Position numbers and translations under genes: made by a program. A DNA stretch of 23,270 nt from CAZWXH01 sp964637725. GTDB taxonomy: Bacteria; Bacillota_I; Bacilli_A; Erysipelotrichales; Coprobacillaceae. A model generated the notes under the pieces. It did not search any database and was not told the origin of the DNA. It was given only the letters and a program-made list of their open reading frames with translations. The stretch lies in contig CAZWXH010000018.1 in assembly GCA_964637725.1 (NCBI GenBank), positions 1 through 23,270 on the forward strand, given 5' to 3'. This document shows positions 6,767 through 14,030 of the stretch, one piece after another (position 1 is the stretch's first letter; the number at the start of each line of letters is the position of its first letter).

Positions 6767-7834
6767 ATGTTTATGTATATATTTCTCTTACTTATTATAT
6801 CACCTTTTTTATATTTACTTTATAATTTTCGTTATATACAAAAAAAATATAAAATAACTTATTTAATAATTTCTTTTCTTTCCTTTTTATTTATGTATAT
6901 AAAGGCTTCCTTTCAACCTACCCATCCTCTCTTTCTTATTCTTATATTACTATCCCAAATATATATTATTTCTATAATTGTTTTTACAATCATTTCAACT
7001 ATATATCAAATCATTTTATTCTTTATAAATAAAAAAACACAAAAGAATATTTGTATTCTCTTACTTATATTCTCACTATGTTTTACATGTTTTGGTTTCT
7101 TTACTCATTTCTATAAACAAGAAACCAATTATACTATTCATATTCCTAAAGTATCATCTTTAGAAGAATTAAATATTGTAACATTGACTGATATCCATTT
7201 GGGTACAGGAACATATATCCGAGATATTAAAAATATTGTTAATGAATTAAATCAAAAAGATAATGATTTAGTATTTCTATGTGGCGATATCTTTGATGAG
7301 TCTTCACCTTCATCTATGATTGAAGAATCATTAAAACTTATATCAACAATTCAAACAAAATATGGAATATATGCTGTTCATGGAAATCATGAACATTATG
7401 GAAAAACCATTGACTTATCTCTTTATCAAAAAAATAATATTGAATATTTAGATGAAAAGTATGTATGTATTGATAATTTATTTAATATAGTAGGAAGAGA
7501 TGATATCTCTTCTACTAATAAATCAATGCAAGAAATTTGTGTAAACATGAATACATCTTTACCTACATTTATTTTAGATCATAATCCAAAAAGATATCTA
7601 GAAGCTATGGAATATGCTGATTTACAATTCTCTGGTCATACTCATGGTGGGCAATTTTTCCCAATGACACTTGCTACAACACCTTTATATGATAATGCTT
7701 ATGGATTAATGACTAAAAATGATTTCTCTTTGATTGTGAGTAGTGGTTATGGATCTTGGGGATTTCCCTTTAGATTTTTGACGAATTGTGAAATTATTTA
7801 TACAAAAGTAACATTTGATAAAAAACAAAATTGA
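6767..7834 (+). CDS. Membrane-bound metallophosphoesterase (YkuE/YkoQ-like)
   Basis: A 355-residue protein. The first 115 residues are four hydrophobic segments (about 3-20, 29-45, 54-82, 94-113). They are followed by a calcineurin-like phosphoesterase domain with all metal-binding blocks: LTDIHLG (DxH, 140-146), CGDIFD (172-177), GNHEH (206-210) and GHTHGGQ (280-286). The family hydrolyses phosphoesters with two metal ions; YkuE-type relatives act on the outer face of the membrane, and this topology with an even number of passes is compatible with that only if the N-terminus is outside, so the side is unclear. ATG at 6767 is chosen because GAGGTG (6755-6760) precedes it by 6 nt; the longer open frame runs back through the divergent lysine leader. 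TATACT (6736-6741) could be its -10 element. Confidence 0.88.
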   Translation: MFMYIFLLLIISPFLYLLYNFRYIQKKYKITYLIISFLSFLFMYIKASFQPTHPLFLILILLSQIYIISIIVFTIISTIYQIILFFINKKTQKNICILLLIFSLCFTCFGFFTHFYKQETNYTIHIPKVSSLEELNIVTLTDIHLGTGTYIRDIKNIVNELNQKDNDLVFLCGDIFDESSPSSMIEESLKLISTIQTKYGIYAVHGNHEHYGKTIDLSLYQKNNIEYLDEKYVCIDNLFNIVGRDDISSTNKSMQEICVNMNTSLPTFILDHNPKRYLEAMEYADLQFSGHTHGGQFFPMTLATTPLYDNAYGLMTKNDFSLIVSSGYGSWGFPFRFLTNCEIIYTKVTFDKKQN

Positions 7835-7837
7835 GTA

Positions 7838-7866
7838 TAGACATTTTGTGTCAAATAATATATCAT
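7838..7866 (+). promoter_or_regulatory. Candidate sigma-A promoter for the PRD gene
   Basis: TAGACA (7838-7843), a 17-nt spacer and TATCAT (7861-7866) lie between the phosphoesterase stop codon and the PRD start. This is a moderate match to TTGACA/TATAAT with ideal spacing. Confidence 0.4.
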
Positions 7867-7889
7867 GTGAAAAGTGAGGTACGTATAAA

Positions 7890-8558
7890 ATGGTTATAGA
7901 ATTAGATAGTCAATTTGAACAAAGAAAAAACACAATTGAAAAAGTAGTGAATGATGTTATTAATCAACATCATATTGAAGTCAATCAAACATCAATTAAT
8001 AACTTAGTTATTCATTTATCTTTATGTGTATCAAGAGAACTTAATGGTTCTTACATTCACACTAGTGAATCACAAATACATCAATTAAAAGACCATAGTG
8101 ATTATGTTATTGCTAAGGAAATAACTGAGGCTTTAGAAAAAGAGTTTGATATTTCAATTGATAAAAATCAAATTAATTACACAACAATGTATTTAGCTAA
8201 TATTAATTTATTAGATATTGATTTTAATTGTGAGTTTGATTTATGTGATGATGATATGGAAGATATTATTAATGAATCAATCATTGTGATTAAAGAACGT
8301 CTTGATGTAGATCTTAGAAAAAACAAAGAGTTTTTTACTGGGATGACGCTTCATTTTTATCCTGCTTTGGATAGATTACAAAATAATCAACAATTAACTG
8401 ATAATCCTTTAAAAGATCAAATTCAATCTCAACATCAAACTGAATTTGAATGTGCTAAAATATTCAATGAAGTTGTTAAGAAACATTATCAAAAATCATT
8501 TAATGAACATGAACTAGCTTATATTGCTTTACATTTTGGAACAGCAATTAAAAACTAA
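7890..8558 (+). CDS. Stand-alone PRD (PTS regulation domain) protein
   Basis: A 222-residue protein consisting of two helical PRD modules. PRD1 (about 12-110) has the LVIHLSLCVSREL block with His42; the position of its usual second His is occupied by YLANI. PRD2 (about 120-222) keeps both histidines, in GMTLHFYPALDRL (His155) and IALHFGTA (His215). PRDs are phosphorylated by HPr or EIIB of the sugar phosphotransferase system and control BglG-type antiterminators or MtlR/LevR-type activators. Here neither an RNA-binding CAT domain nor a DNA-binding helix-turn-helix precedes them, and no PTS gene adjoins. It might act by protein-protein interaction. GAGGT stands 11 nt before the ATG. Confidence 0.75.
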   Translation: MVIELDSQFEQRKNTIEKVVNDVINQHHIEVNQTSINNLVIHLSLCVSRELNGSYIHTSESQIHQLKDHSDYVIAKEITEALEKEFDISIDKNQINYTTMYLANINLLDIDFNCEFDLCDDDMEDIINESIIVIKERLDVDLRKNKEFFTGMTLHFYPALDRLQNNQQLTDNPLKDQIQSQHQTEFECAKIFNEVVKKHYQKSFNEHELAYIALHFGTAIKN

Positions 8559-8585
8559 GAATCACTTTGGTGATTCTTTTATTTT
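8557..8585. terminator. Shared terminator of convergent PRD and Crp genes
   Basis: A 9-bp perfect stem, AAGAATCAC (8557-8565) and GTGATTCTT (8570-8578), has a 4-nt loop and is followed by T-rich sequence on the plus strand and a weaker T tract on the minus strand. Both stop codons (8556-8558 plus; 8562-8564 minus) fall at or inside the stem. Confidence 0.8.
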
Positions 8586-9233
8586 TATAATAAAATGATT
8601 CTTATGAAAATTAATAATACCATCTCTTTGCATTTTACTGAGTTCATTAGACATTGCACTCCTATTAACACATAAATAATCAGCTAATTGTTGGCGATTA
8701 AACGGAATATCAAACTCATAGGCATTGTTTTGAATAGATTCAAAAGATAAATATGATAATAGTCTTTCTCTAATTGTCTTTGATGAAATATGTTGTATTT
8801 TTTTTGTCAAATGTAGATTCTTTTTTGCGATTACAGAAATAAGATTTCTAATAATTTGTTGATGATGAAAACAATGAAATGAACATGTTCCTATAATTTG
8901 ATTAACACTTAAAAACAATATTTCACTATCTTCATTAGCAATCACTTCTACCATCATTTTTTCTTCTGGTAAACATGCATATGTTTCACTAAAAGTATCA
9001 CCACTCTCAAAGTATCCTATTATATTTGTATTTCCCAAAACATCATTAATTTCTATATGTAGACTTCCTTTTAAAATAAGTCCCATTATTTCTGGGTTAT
9101 CACCAATTCTAAAGATAACCTCTCCTTTTTTAAAAGATTTATGATAACCATTCAAGCATTGAATAGCTTTTTCAATGTCATTTTCTTTTATACCCTTAAA
9201 TAGTTCAGTTTGACTCATGAAATAATTATTCAT
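8562..9233 (-). CDS. Crp/Fnr family transcriptional regulator
   Basis: A 223-residue regulator with an N-terminal cyclic-nucleotide-binding-like beta barrel (about 15-115, with KKGEVIFRIGD at 35-45 and GLILKGSLHI at 51-60), a dimerisation helix (about 122-150) and a C-terminal winged helix-turn-helix (FNRQQLADYLCVNRSAMSNELSKMQRDG region, about 178-205). The cAMP-binding RxS motif is not evident. There is no Fnr-type N-terminal cysteine cluster; two cysteines (117, 121) lie at the domain junction. It is divergent from a ferredoxin-like gene and a RIC gene, a layout typical of NO- or redox-responsive Crp regulators such as HcpR. It probably controls that pair and itself through the palindrome at 9251-9260. 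The ligand is unknown. GGAGG precedes its ATG. Confidence 0.85.
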   Translation of the reverse strand: MNNYFMSQTELFKGIKENDIEKAIQCLNGYHKSFKKGEVIFRIGDNPEIMGLILKGSLHIEINDVLGNTNIIGYFESGDTFSETYACLPEEKMMVEVIANEDSEILFLSVNQIIGTCSFHCFHHQQIIRNLISVIAKKNLHLTKKIQHISSKTIRERLLSYLSFESIQNNAYEFDIPFNRQQLADYLCVNRSAMSNELSKMQRDGIINFHKNHFIIKIKESPK

Positions 9234-9250
9234 ACTTTTCCTCCTTTTGC

Positions 9251-9260
9251 TGTAATTACA
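9251..9260. promoter_or_regulatory. Candidate Crp/Fnr-type operator (TGTAATTACA)
   Basis: A perfect 10-bp palindrome TGTAATTACA lies in the 91-bp divergent region and resembles the TTGTAA-N-TTACAA family of Crp/Fnr/HcpR sites. Its centre is 41.5 bp upstream of the start point expected from a TATTAT -10 element at 9285-9290, the classic activator position for the rightward genes. For the leftward regulator gene it lies just upstream of the ribosome site, which would suit autorepression. This is inference from spacing. Confidence 0.55.
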
Positions 9261-9324
9261 ACATACTTATAATTCATATTGTACTATTATAAATGTATAA
9301 AATCAAACGAATGAAGGAATGATT

Positions 9325-10017
9325 ATGATAAGAAAGATTATTCATATTGATGAAGCCTTATGCAATGGATGTGGTCTATGTGCTAAAGCATGTCATGAAA
9401 ATGCGATTATAATGGATAATGGTAAAGCCAAACTATTAAGAGATGATTATTGTGATGGACTTGGTGATTGTCTACCTGTTTGTCCAACTGGTGCTATCAC
9501 ATTTGAAGAAAGAGAAGCTTTAGCTTATGATGACGTTGCTGTTAAAGAAAATCAAAAGAGATTAAAAGAAGACGTCCTACCATGTGGTTGTCCAGGTTCT
9601 GAATCAAGAGAACTTCACCATGAAACATGTGATTGTACTCATGAAAAAATATCTTCTTCTCTTCGTCAATGGCCTGTACAAATTCAACTCGCTCCAATAA
9701 ATGCTCCTTACTTCAATCATGCTCATTTATTAATTGCTGCTGACTGTACAGCTTATGCTTATGGTAATTTCCATCAAGATTATATGAAGAATAAGATCAC
9801 TTTAATTAGTTGTCCTAAACTTGATCCTATTGATTATAGTGATAAATTAACGGAGATTATTAAACAAAATGATATTTTAAGTGTTTCTATTGTAAGAATG
9901 GAAGTCCCTTGTTGTGGTGGTATTGAACATGCTGTTAAAACAGCGTTACAAAATAGTGGAAAGTTCATTCCTTGGAGTGTAACTGTTATATCTACTGATG
10001 GAAAGATTATTGAATAA
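9325..10017 (+). CDS. Ferredoxin-type 4Fe-4S protein of redox-stress operon
   Basis: A 230-residue protein. The N-terminal bacterial ferredoxin domain has one complete motif, CNGCGLCAKAC (Cys13, 16, 19, 23), and one incomplete motif, CDGLGDCLPVCP, with Cys43, 49 and 53 but Leu at the expected fourth position (46), so the second cluster may be atypical. The remainder (about 85-230) carries further cysteines, PCGCPGS (87, 89), CDC (102, 104) and PCCGG (196-197), in a domain I recognise only as the one that follows such ferredoxins beside hcp or RIC genes in anaerobic Firmicutes. It is likely an electron carrier or cluster-handling partner. ATG at 9325 is preferred to 9319 because GAAGGA ends at 9318. 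The next gene starts 13 nt after the stop. Confidence 0.8.
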   Translation: MIRKIIHIDEALCNGCGLCAKACHENAIIMDNGKAKLLRDDYCDGLGDCLPVCPTGAITFEEREALAYDDVAVKENQKRLKEDVLPCGCPGSESRELHHETCDCTHEKISSSLRQWPVQIQLAPINAPYFNHAHLLIAADCTAYAYGNFHQDYMKNKITLISCPKLDPIDYSDKLTEIIKQNDILSVSIVRMEVPCCGGIEHAVKTALQNSGKFIPWSVTVISTDGKIIE

Positions 10018-10030
10018 AGGAGGTTTATTT

Positions 10031-10705
10031 ATGTTTAAAGATTTAACAATTGGTGATATTGTCATTAAGATCCCAAAATCAATGAATTATTTTAGAATGT
10101 TAGGAATTGATTTTTGTTGTGGTGGAAACCGAATCCTAAAAGATGTCATTAAAGAGATGGGACTTAATCAAGAAGATGTTTTCTCTCATTTAGAGAATTT
10201 AGATAAACAAAAAGAAGATGTCTTAAAAAACAAAGATTTTACATCAATGAGTCAACATGAACTCATTGAGTATATAATTGAAAGACATCATGGTTATCTT
10301 AAAAACAATCTTCCTACTATTTCAAGATTTATGGAAGCAGTTATGCGTGCTCATGGCGCAAATCATCCGGAATTATTTGAAATTGGAAAAGTATTTGGAA
10401 TCCTAAGTACTGATTTAGGGCAACATATAATTAAGGAAGAAACTGTTGTTTTCAAAGCTTTAGAAAACAAAGACAACACTATTCAAGATTTAACTGATAC
10501 AATCATTCATGAACATGAGGATGCAGGTCAACTCTTATTGAAATTAAGAGAACTTACAAATGGTTATACTGTCCCTTCAGATGCATGTGAATCCTATGTA
10601 CAACTCTATAAACTATTAGAAGAACTAGAAGAAGATGTTCATACTCATGTTCATCTAGAAAACAATATCTTATTTAAAGAATATGATCAAAGACCAGCGT
10701 TATAA
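10031..10705 (+). CDS. RIC/ScdA-type iron-sulfur cluster repair di-iron protein
   Basis: A 224-residue protein of the RIC (YtfE/ScdA) family, which repairs iron-sulfur clusters damaged by nitric oxide or peroxide. The N-terminal ScdA_N domain has the IGDIV opening and DFCCGG (Cys29-Cys30). The C-terminal part is a hemerythrin-like four-helix bundle with histidines positioned to hold a di-iron centre: His86/87, His108, His132 with Glu136/137, His160/162 and His204/206/208. Length fits the family (about 220). The start at 10031 follows AAGGAGG, which overlaps the stop of the ferredoxin gene, so the two are one transcript. Its position opposite a Crp/Fnr regulator fits a nitrosative-stress response. 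Confidence 0.92.
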   Translation: MFKDLTIGDIVIKIPKSMNYFRMLGIDFCCGGNRILKDVIKEMGLNQEDVFSHLENLDKQKEDVLKNKDFTSMSQHELIEYIIERHHGYLKNNLPTISRFMEAVMRAHGANHPELFEIGKVFGILSTDLGQHIIKEETVVFKALENKDNTIQDLTDTIIHEHEDAGQLLLKLRELTNGYTVPSDACESYVQLYKLLEELEEDVHTHVHLENNILFKEYDQRPAL

Positions 10706-10726
10706 ATGCTGGTCTTTCTTTTTTTT
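10689..10726 (+). terminator. Terminator of the ferredoxin-RIC operon
   Basis: A 10-bp perfect stem, AAAGACCAGC (10689-10698) and GCTGGTCTTT (10708-10717), is followed by a run of eight T. The RIC stop codon (10703-10705) is in the loop. Confidence 0.9.
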
Positions 10727-10870
10727 ATTAGTAATCTATTACATTATAATTCTCAAAGCAATTTTATTCAAATCTTTAAAAAATATAAAGAAATGACACC
10801 TAAACAGTATCAACTTTATCACTTAAAACAAACCCTTAAGAGTCTATTGTTCTACAATGGACTCTTTTGA
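10727..10870 (+). pseudogene. Remnant of an AraC-family regulator (C-terminal HTH end)
   Basis: An open stretch with no start codon or ribosome site reads YNSQSNFIQIFKKYKEMTPKQY in its middle. This matches the end of the second helix-turn-helix of AraC/XylS regulators (the 'F-x-S-Q-S-x-F-S-R-x-F-K-K-x-x-G-M-T-P-x-x-Y-R' signature). Everything upstream, including the first HTH and the sensor domain, is missing and replaced by the RIC terminator. It stops at 10868-10870, inside the 3' end of the opposite gapN gene. It is probably a deletion relic; the lost regulator may once have served a neighbour. Confidence 0.6.
10838..10867. terminator. Hairpin at the 3' end of gapN
   Basis: AAGAGTC-T-ATTG (10838-10849) faces CAAT-G-GACTCTT (10855-10866): 11 pairs with one non-Watson-Crick position and a 5-nt loop. 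The gapN stop (10852-10854) is in the loop. Following T residues are present on the plus strand (10865-10868), while the minus-strand tract is poor, so termination of gapN here is uncertain. Confidence 0.45.
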
Positions 10871-12249
10871 AATAAATGAATTGTGATAGCCTTTGGTCTT
10901 GTCATGGCTTCAATAGAGTATTTAACACCTTGTGTTCCCATTCCTGAGGCTTTAACTCCTAAGAAAGGAAAATGATCTGGACCTCTTTCTGTCTTATTAT
11001 TAATTTGAACTGTTCCAACATCCAATTGATTAGCGATATGAAATGCTAAATTAATATCATTAGTAAAGACTGCTGATTGTAACCCATATTCCGATGCATT
11101 GGCTATTCTTATGGCATCATTAATATCTTTTACTCTCATGATTGGAAGAATAGGCGCAAATGGTTCTTCCCAAGCGACTCTCATTTCTTCTGTAACATGG
11201 TCTAATAATGTTGGATATAAAATATTACCTTCTACTTTATTTCCTGTTATTAAGCTTGCTCCTTTTATTAATGCATCATCAATTAACTCATTAGCTAGAT
11301 GCATTGATTGAGTATTGATCAGTGGAACTATAACTGCATTGTCTTGTGGTAAACCAACTTTTAGTGATTCAATATTTTTTATAACTAAAGGAATTAATTT
11401 TTCTGCTGTTTGATCATCAATAAGAATTCTTTTGACTGCTGTACATCTTTGTCCTGAATATGAGAAAGCACCTTCAACAATATTTTTAGCCGCAAAATCA
11501 AGATCAGCATCTGGTAAAACAATCGCTGCATCTTTTCCTCCAAGTTCCAACATTAATGGCGTCATTTCAACACTCTTAGCTATATGTTTACCAACCTCTG
11601 TACTGCCTGTAAAGTTTACAAAGTCAATATCTTTATGAGTAACAACATAATCTCCAATCTCACTTCCCTTTCCTGTCACAACCTTTAATACATTTCGAGG
11701 AATTCCTGCCGCATGTAATATTTCAACCAAATACAACGCACTCAACGCTCCTTGAGATGCTGGTTTTAATATAACAGTATTGCCACCCATTAAAGCTGGC
11801 GCTATTTTTGATGCAGAAAGATTTACTGGATAGTTAAATGGTGAAATAGCCAAAATAACCCCTAGAGGTACTCTTTTCACATAAGATATTTTATCTTTTG
11901 TTCCTCCTGGAAAGTTTTCGCCACTTATTGCATTGCCTTCCATATTCTTAGCAACATCAGCAGTATATCTTATAAAATCTGCTGTTCTTTTAATCTCTGA
12001 TATTGAAGATTTCTTATCCTTTGCGATTTCATACATTAAAAGCGATGAAAATTCTTCGATCTTTTCCTCTAATAATTCACTCGCTTTATATAATAATTCT
12101 GCCTTTTGATAAATAGGAATATCTTGCCATTTTTCTTGTCCTTCTTTAACTTCCTTTATAATCATATCCACATCTTCCTTTGACATCGCTTTAACTTCTC
12201 CAAGTTCACGATTATCAATAGGAGAATAAATTTTAATTTGTTTATTCAT
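10852..12249 (-). CDS. gapN: NADP-dependent non-phosphorylating glyceraldehyde-3-phosphate dehydrogenase
   Basis: A 465-residue aldehyde dehydrogenase that oxidises glyceraldehyde-3-phosphate directly to 3-phosphoglycerate, giving NADPH and bypassing ATP formation at phosphoglycerate kinase. Catalytic features: SPFNYPVNL with Asn139, LKPASQG (161-167), FTGSTEVG (213-220), LELGGKD with Glu235 and SGQRCTAVKR with Cys269. The spacing and wording, including YSGQRCTAVKR, RLAWEEPF-like RVAWEEPFAP and NNKTERGPDHFPFLG near the C-terminus, follow streptococcal GapN and distinguish it from generic succinate-semialdehyde or betaine-aldehyde dehydrogenases. It is slightly shorter at the N-terminus than the 475-residue streptococcal enzyme. 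AAAGGA precedes the ATG. It is monocistronic; a TATAAT element occurs in the AT-rich upstream stretch. Confidence 0.9.
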   Translation of the reverse strand: MNKQIKIYSPIDNRELGEVKAMSKEDVDMIIKEVKEGQEKWQDIPIYQKAELLYKASELLEEKIEEFSSLLMYEIAKDKKSSISEIKRTADFIRYTADVAKNMEGNAISGENFPGGTKDKISYVKRVPLGVILAISPFNYPVNLSASKIAPALMGGNTVILKPASQGALSALYLVEILHAAGIPRNVLKVVTGKGSEIGDYVVTHKDIDFVNFTGSTEVGKHIAKSVEMTPLMLELGGKDAAIVLPDADLDFAAKNIVEGAFSYSGQRCTAVKRILIDDQTAEKLIPLVIKNIESLKVGLPQDNAVIVPLINTQSMHLANELIDDALIKGASLITGNKVEGNILYPTLLDHVTEEMRVAWEEPFAPILPIMRVKDINDAIRIANASEYGLQSAVFTNDINLAFHIANQLDVGTVQINNKTERGPDHFPFLGVKASGMGTQGVKYSIEAMTRPKAITIHLFQKSPL

Positions 12250-12321
12250 TTCTTACACATCCTTTCATACTTCTATTATATACAAAGATTTCATTTATAT
12301 ATGAAGATATGCTTATATATT

Positions 12322-12353
12322 TAAAAAGAGCCTCTGTTTAGCACAGAAACTCT
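12322..12353 (-). terminator. Terminator of the mnmE operon
   Basis: On the minus strand an 11-bp stem (complement of 12343-12353 with 12327-12337), containing two G-U wobbles, is followed by five T. It lies 4 nt after the small membrane-protein gene and before the gapN promoter region. Confidence 0.75.
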
Positions 12354-12357
12354 TCTT

Positions 12358-12582
12358 TTAATTTTTGTTTTTAAATACTATATATAAAACATATAAGACT
12401 ATCGATTCAAATGCTGTCGCAAATAATAATAACATTAAGAAATAACTTATTATTTGTAATGTTGAATTACCTGTATTAAAGGCTGTTACAACTAGAAATA
12501 AGACTAAGCTGATAAGCGCAATAAATCTTGAATATCTAAAAAACTTATAATATCTTTGTGCTAAGATTTGATTATTTTTCAT
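12358..12582 (-). CDS. Small hydrophobic membrane protein of unknown function
   Basis: A 74-residue protein with a basic, aromatic N-terminus (about residues 1-19) and two hydrophobic helices (about 20-36 and 43-68). It starts 1 nt after the mnmE stop, and its AGGAAAAT ribosome site overlaps the mnmE stop codon, so it is very likely co-translated. A terminator follows directly. No family is recognised. The intact frame, ribosome site and operon position argue that it is a real gene. Confidence 0.65.
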   Translation of the reverse strand: MKNNQILAQRYYKFFRYSRFIALISLVLFLVVTAFNTGNSTLQIISYFLMLLLFATAFESIVLYVLYIVFKNKN

Positions 12583-12583
12583 T

Positions 12584-13918
12584 TTATTTTCCTATACAAA
12601 AGCGTTTAAATAACTCATCTAATAGATCTTCTTTTGCTCTTTCTCCTAATATTTCTTTTAAGTTTTCCCAACATTCATAAAGATCAGTGACTATCAAATC
12701 TGTTGGTATATGTCTTTCCATTGCATCAATCGCAACTGTTAATGATTGCTTAGCTTTTTCTAATAATTGAATCTGTCTTGCATTGACTAATATTTCTTCT
12801 TCATGAGAAGTAATTTGTCCTAATTCAAACATATCTTTTATCTTTTGAATTAGGGGTTCTATATCATTGTCTTTAGCACTAATAGAAATACCTTCAATAT
12901 CTTGAATCATTCCTTTATCTTTCTTATTAATAACAATGATTCTAGAAGTATCTTTTGATAATTCTAAGAGTTCTTTATCCTCTTTTGATAATTTTGATGA
13001 ACCATCTAATACAAGTAATACTAAATCAGCTTTATGTATTAATTCTTTTGATTTTTTAACACCTATGTTTTCTACTATATCTTCTGTTTCTCTTATTCCT
13101 GCTGTATCAATCATGTTTAATACAATTTGATCTAATCTTATTGTTCCTTCTACAACATCTCTTGTTGTTCCTGCTATATCAGTTACAATAGCTTTATCTT
13201 CATTCAATAATGCATTCAATAAACTTGACTTACCAACATTAGGTTTTCCTATAATCACTGTCGATATTCCATCTTTTAATAAATGAACATTTTTTGATGA
13301 ATCAATAATACGGTTCATTTTTTCTTTTAATAAAATACTTCTAGGTTGTAATAAGTCTGCTGTTAACTCTTCTACATCATCATACTCTGGATAATCTATA
13401 TTGACTTCAATTTGTGTAATGATTTGTATTAAGTCTTCTCTTAAATCTTCAATAAAATGACTAATATTTCCTTGTATTCCTTTTAATGCTAATTCTGTTG
13501 CATAATCATTTTTAGCCGTAATTAAATCACTAATAGCTTCTGCTTGTGATAAATCAATTCGACCATTTAAGAAAGCGCGTTTAGAAAATTCTCCTCTTTC
13601 TGCTAAACGTGCACCCTTTTTTAAACATAGGTTCAGTACTTTTTGAGTGATATAAATTCCCCCATGACAGTTAATCTCTACCATCTCTTCACCAGTAAAA
13701 GTTTTTTTTCCTCTATATATATTCACTAATACTTCATCAATCTTTTGATGATTATCTTTAATATAACCATAAGTAATTGTATGACTCTCTTTATTTATTA
13801 TTTTTCCACTAAATATCTCTTGAACAAACGCTATAACATCTTTTCCACTTAATCTAATTATTGAAATCGCCGCCTCTAAACGACTAGTCGCAATTGCCAC
13901 AATAATATCATCATTCAT
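12584..13918 (-). CDS. mnmE: tRNA modification GTPase MnmE
   Basis: A 444-residue GTPase which, with MnmG, installs the 5-carboxymethylaminomethyl group on wobble uridines of certain tRNAs. The N-terminal tetrahydrofolate-binding domain (about 1-118) opens DDIIVAIAT. The G domain has GKPNVGKSS (224-232), TDIAGTTRD (246-254), DTAGIRET (271-278) and NKKD (331-334), and the protein ends with the catalytic CIGK (Cys441). Length fits. In many Firmicutes mnmE follows jag directly; here two extra genes lie between, so mnmE has its own upstream region, with TTGTTA and TATAAA (complements of 13958-13963 and 13936-13941, 16-nt spacing) as a possible promoter. mnmG does not follow. Confidence 0.97.
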   Translation of the reverse strand: MNDDIIVAIATSRLEAAISIIRLSGKDVIAFVQEIFSGKIINKESHTITYGYIKDNHQKIDEVLVNIYRGKKTFTGEEMVEINCHGGIYITQKVLNLCLKKGARLAERGEFSKRAFLNGRIDLSQAEAISDLITAKNDYATELALKGIQGNISHFIEDLREDLIQIITQIEVNIDYPEYDDVEELTADLLQPRSILLKEKMNRIIDSSKNVHLLKDGISTVIIGKPNVGKSSLLNALLNEDKAIVTDIAGTTRDVVEGTIRLDQIVLNMIDTAGIRETEDIVENIGVKKSKELIHKADLVLLVLDGSSKLSKEDKELLELSKDTSRIIVINKKDKGMIQDIEGISISAKDNDIEPLIQKIKDMFELGQITSHEEEILVNARQIQLLEKAKQSLTVAIDAMERHIPTDLIVTDLYECWENLKEILGERAKEDLLDELFKRFCIGK

Positions 13919-13973
13919 ACACTCACCCCCACTACTTTATATAGTATAACAATATCTTAACAAAATATCTATC

Positions 13974-14002
13974 TTGAATATTATTATATATCAATATATA
14001 CT
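13974..14002 (+). promoter_or_regulatory. Sigma-A-type promoter for the membrane protein gene
   Basis: TTGAAT (13974-13979), a 17-nt spacer and TATACT (13997-14002) give a good consensus promoter 29 bp before the ATG at 14031. Confidence 0.6.
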
Positions 14003-14030
14003 AGATATAAATATACAACGAGGATTATTT

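Noticed and set aside
11099..11638. Plus-strand open frames opposite gapN
   Set aside because: They are shadows of the clearly coding gapN gene, with no ribosome sites or recognisable domains.
12289..12306. Imperfect TTCAT...ATGAA palindrome upstream of gapN as an operator
   Set aside because: The arms are short and the whole stretch is A/T rich, so chance is likely.
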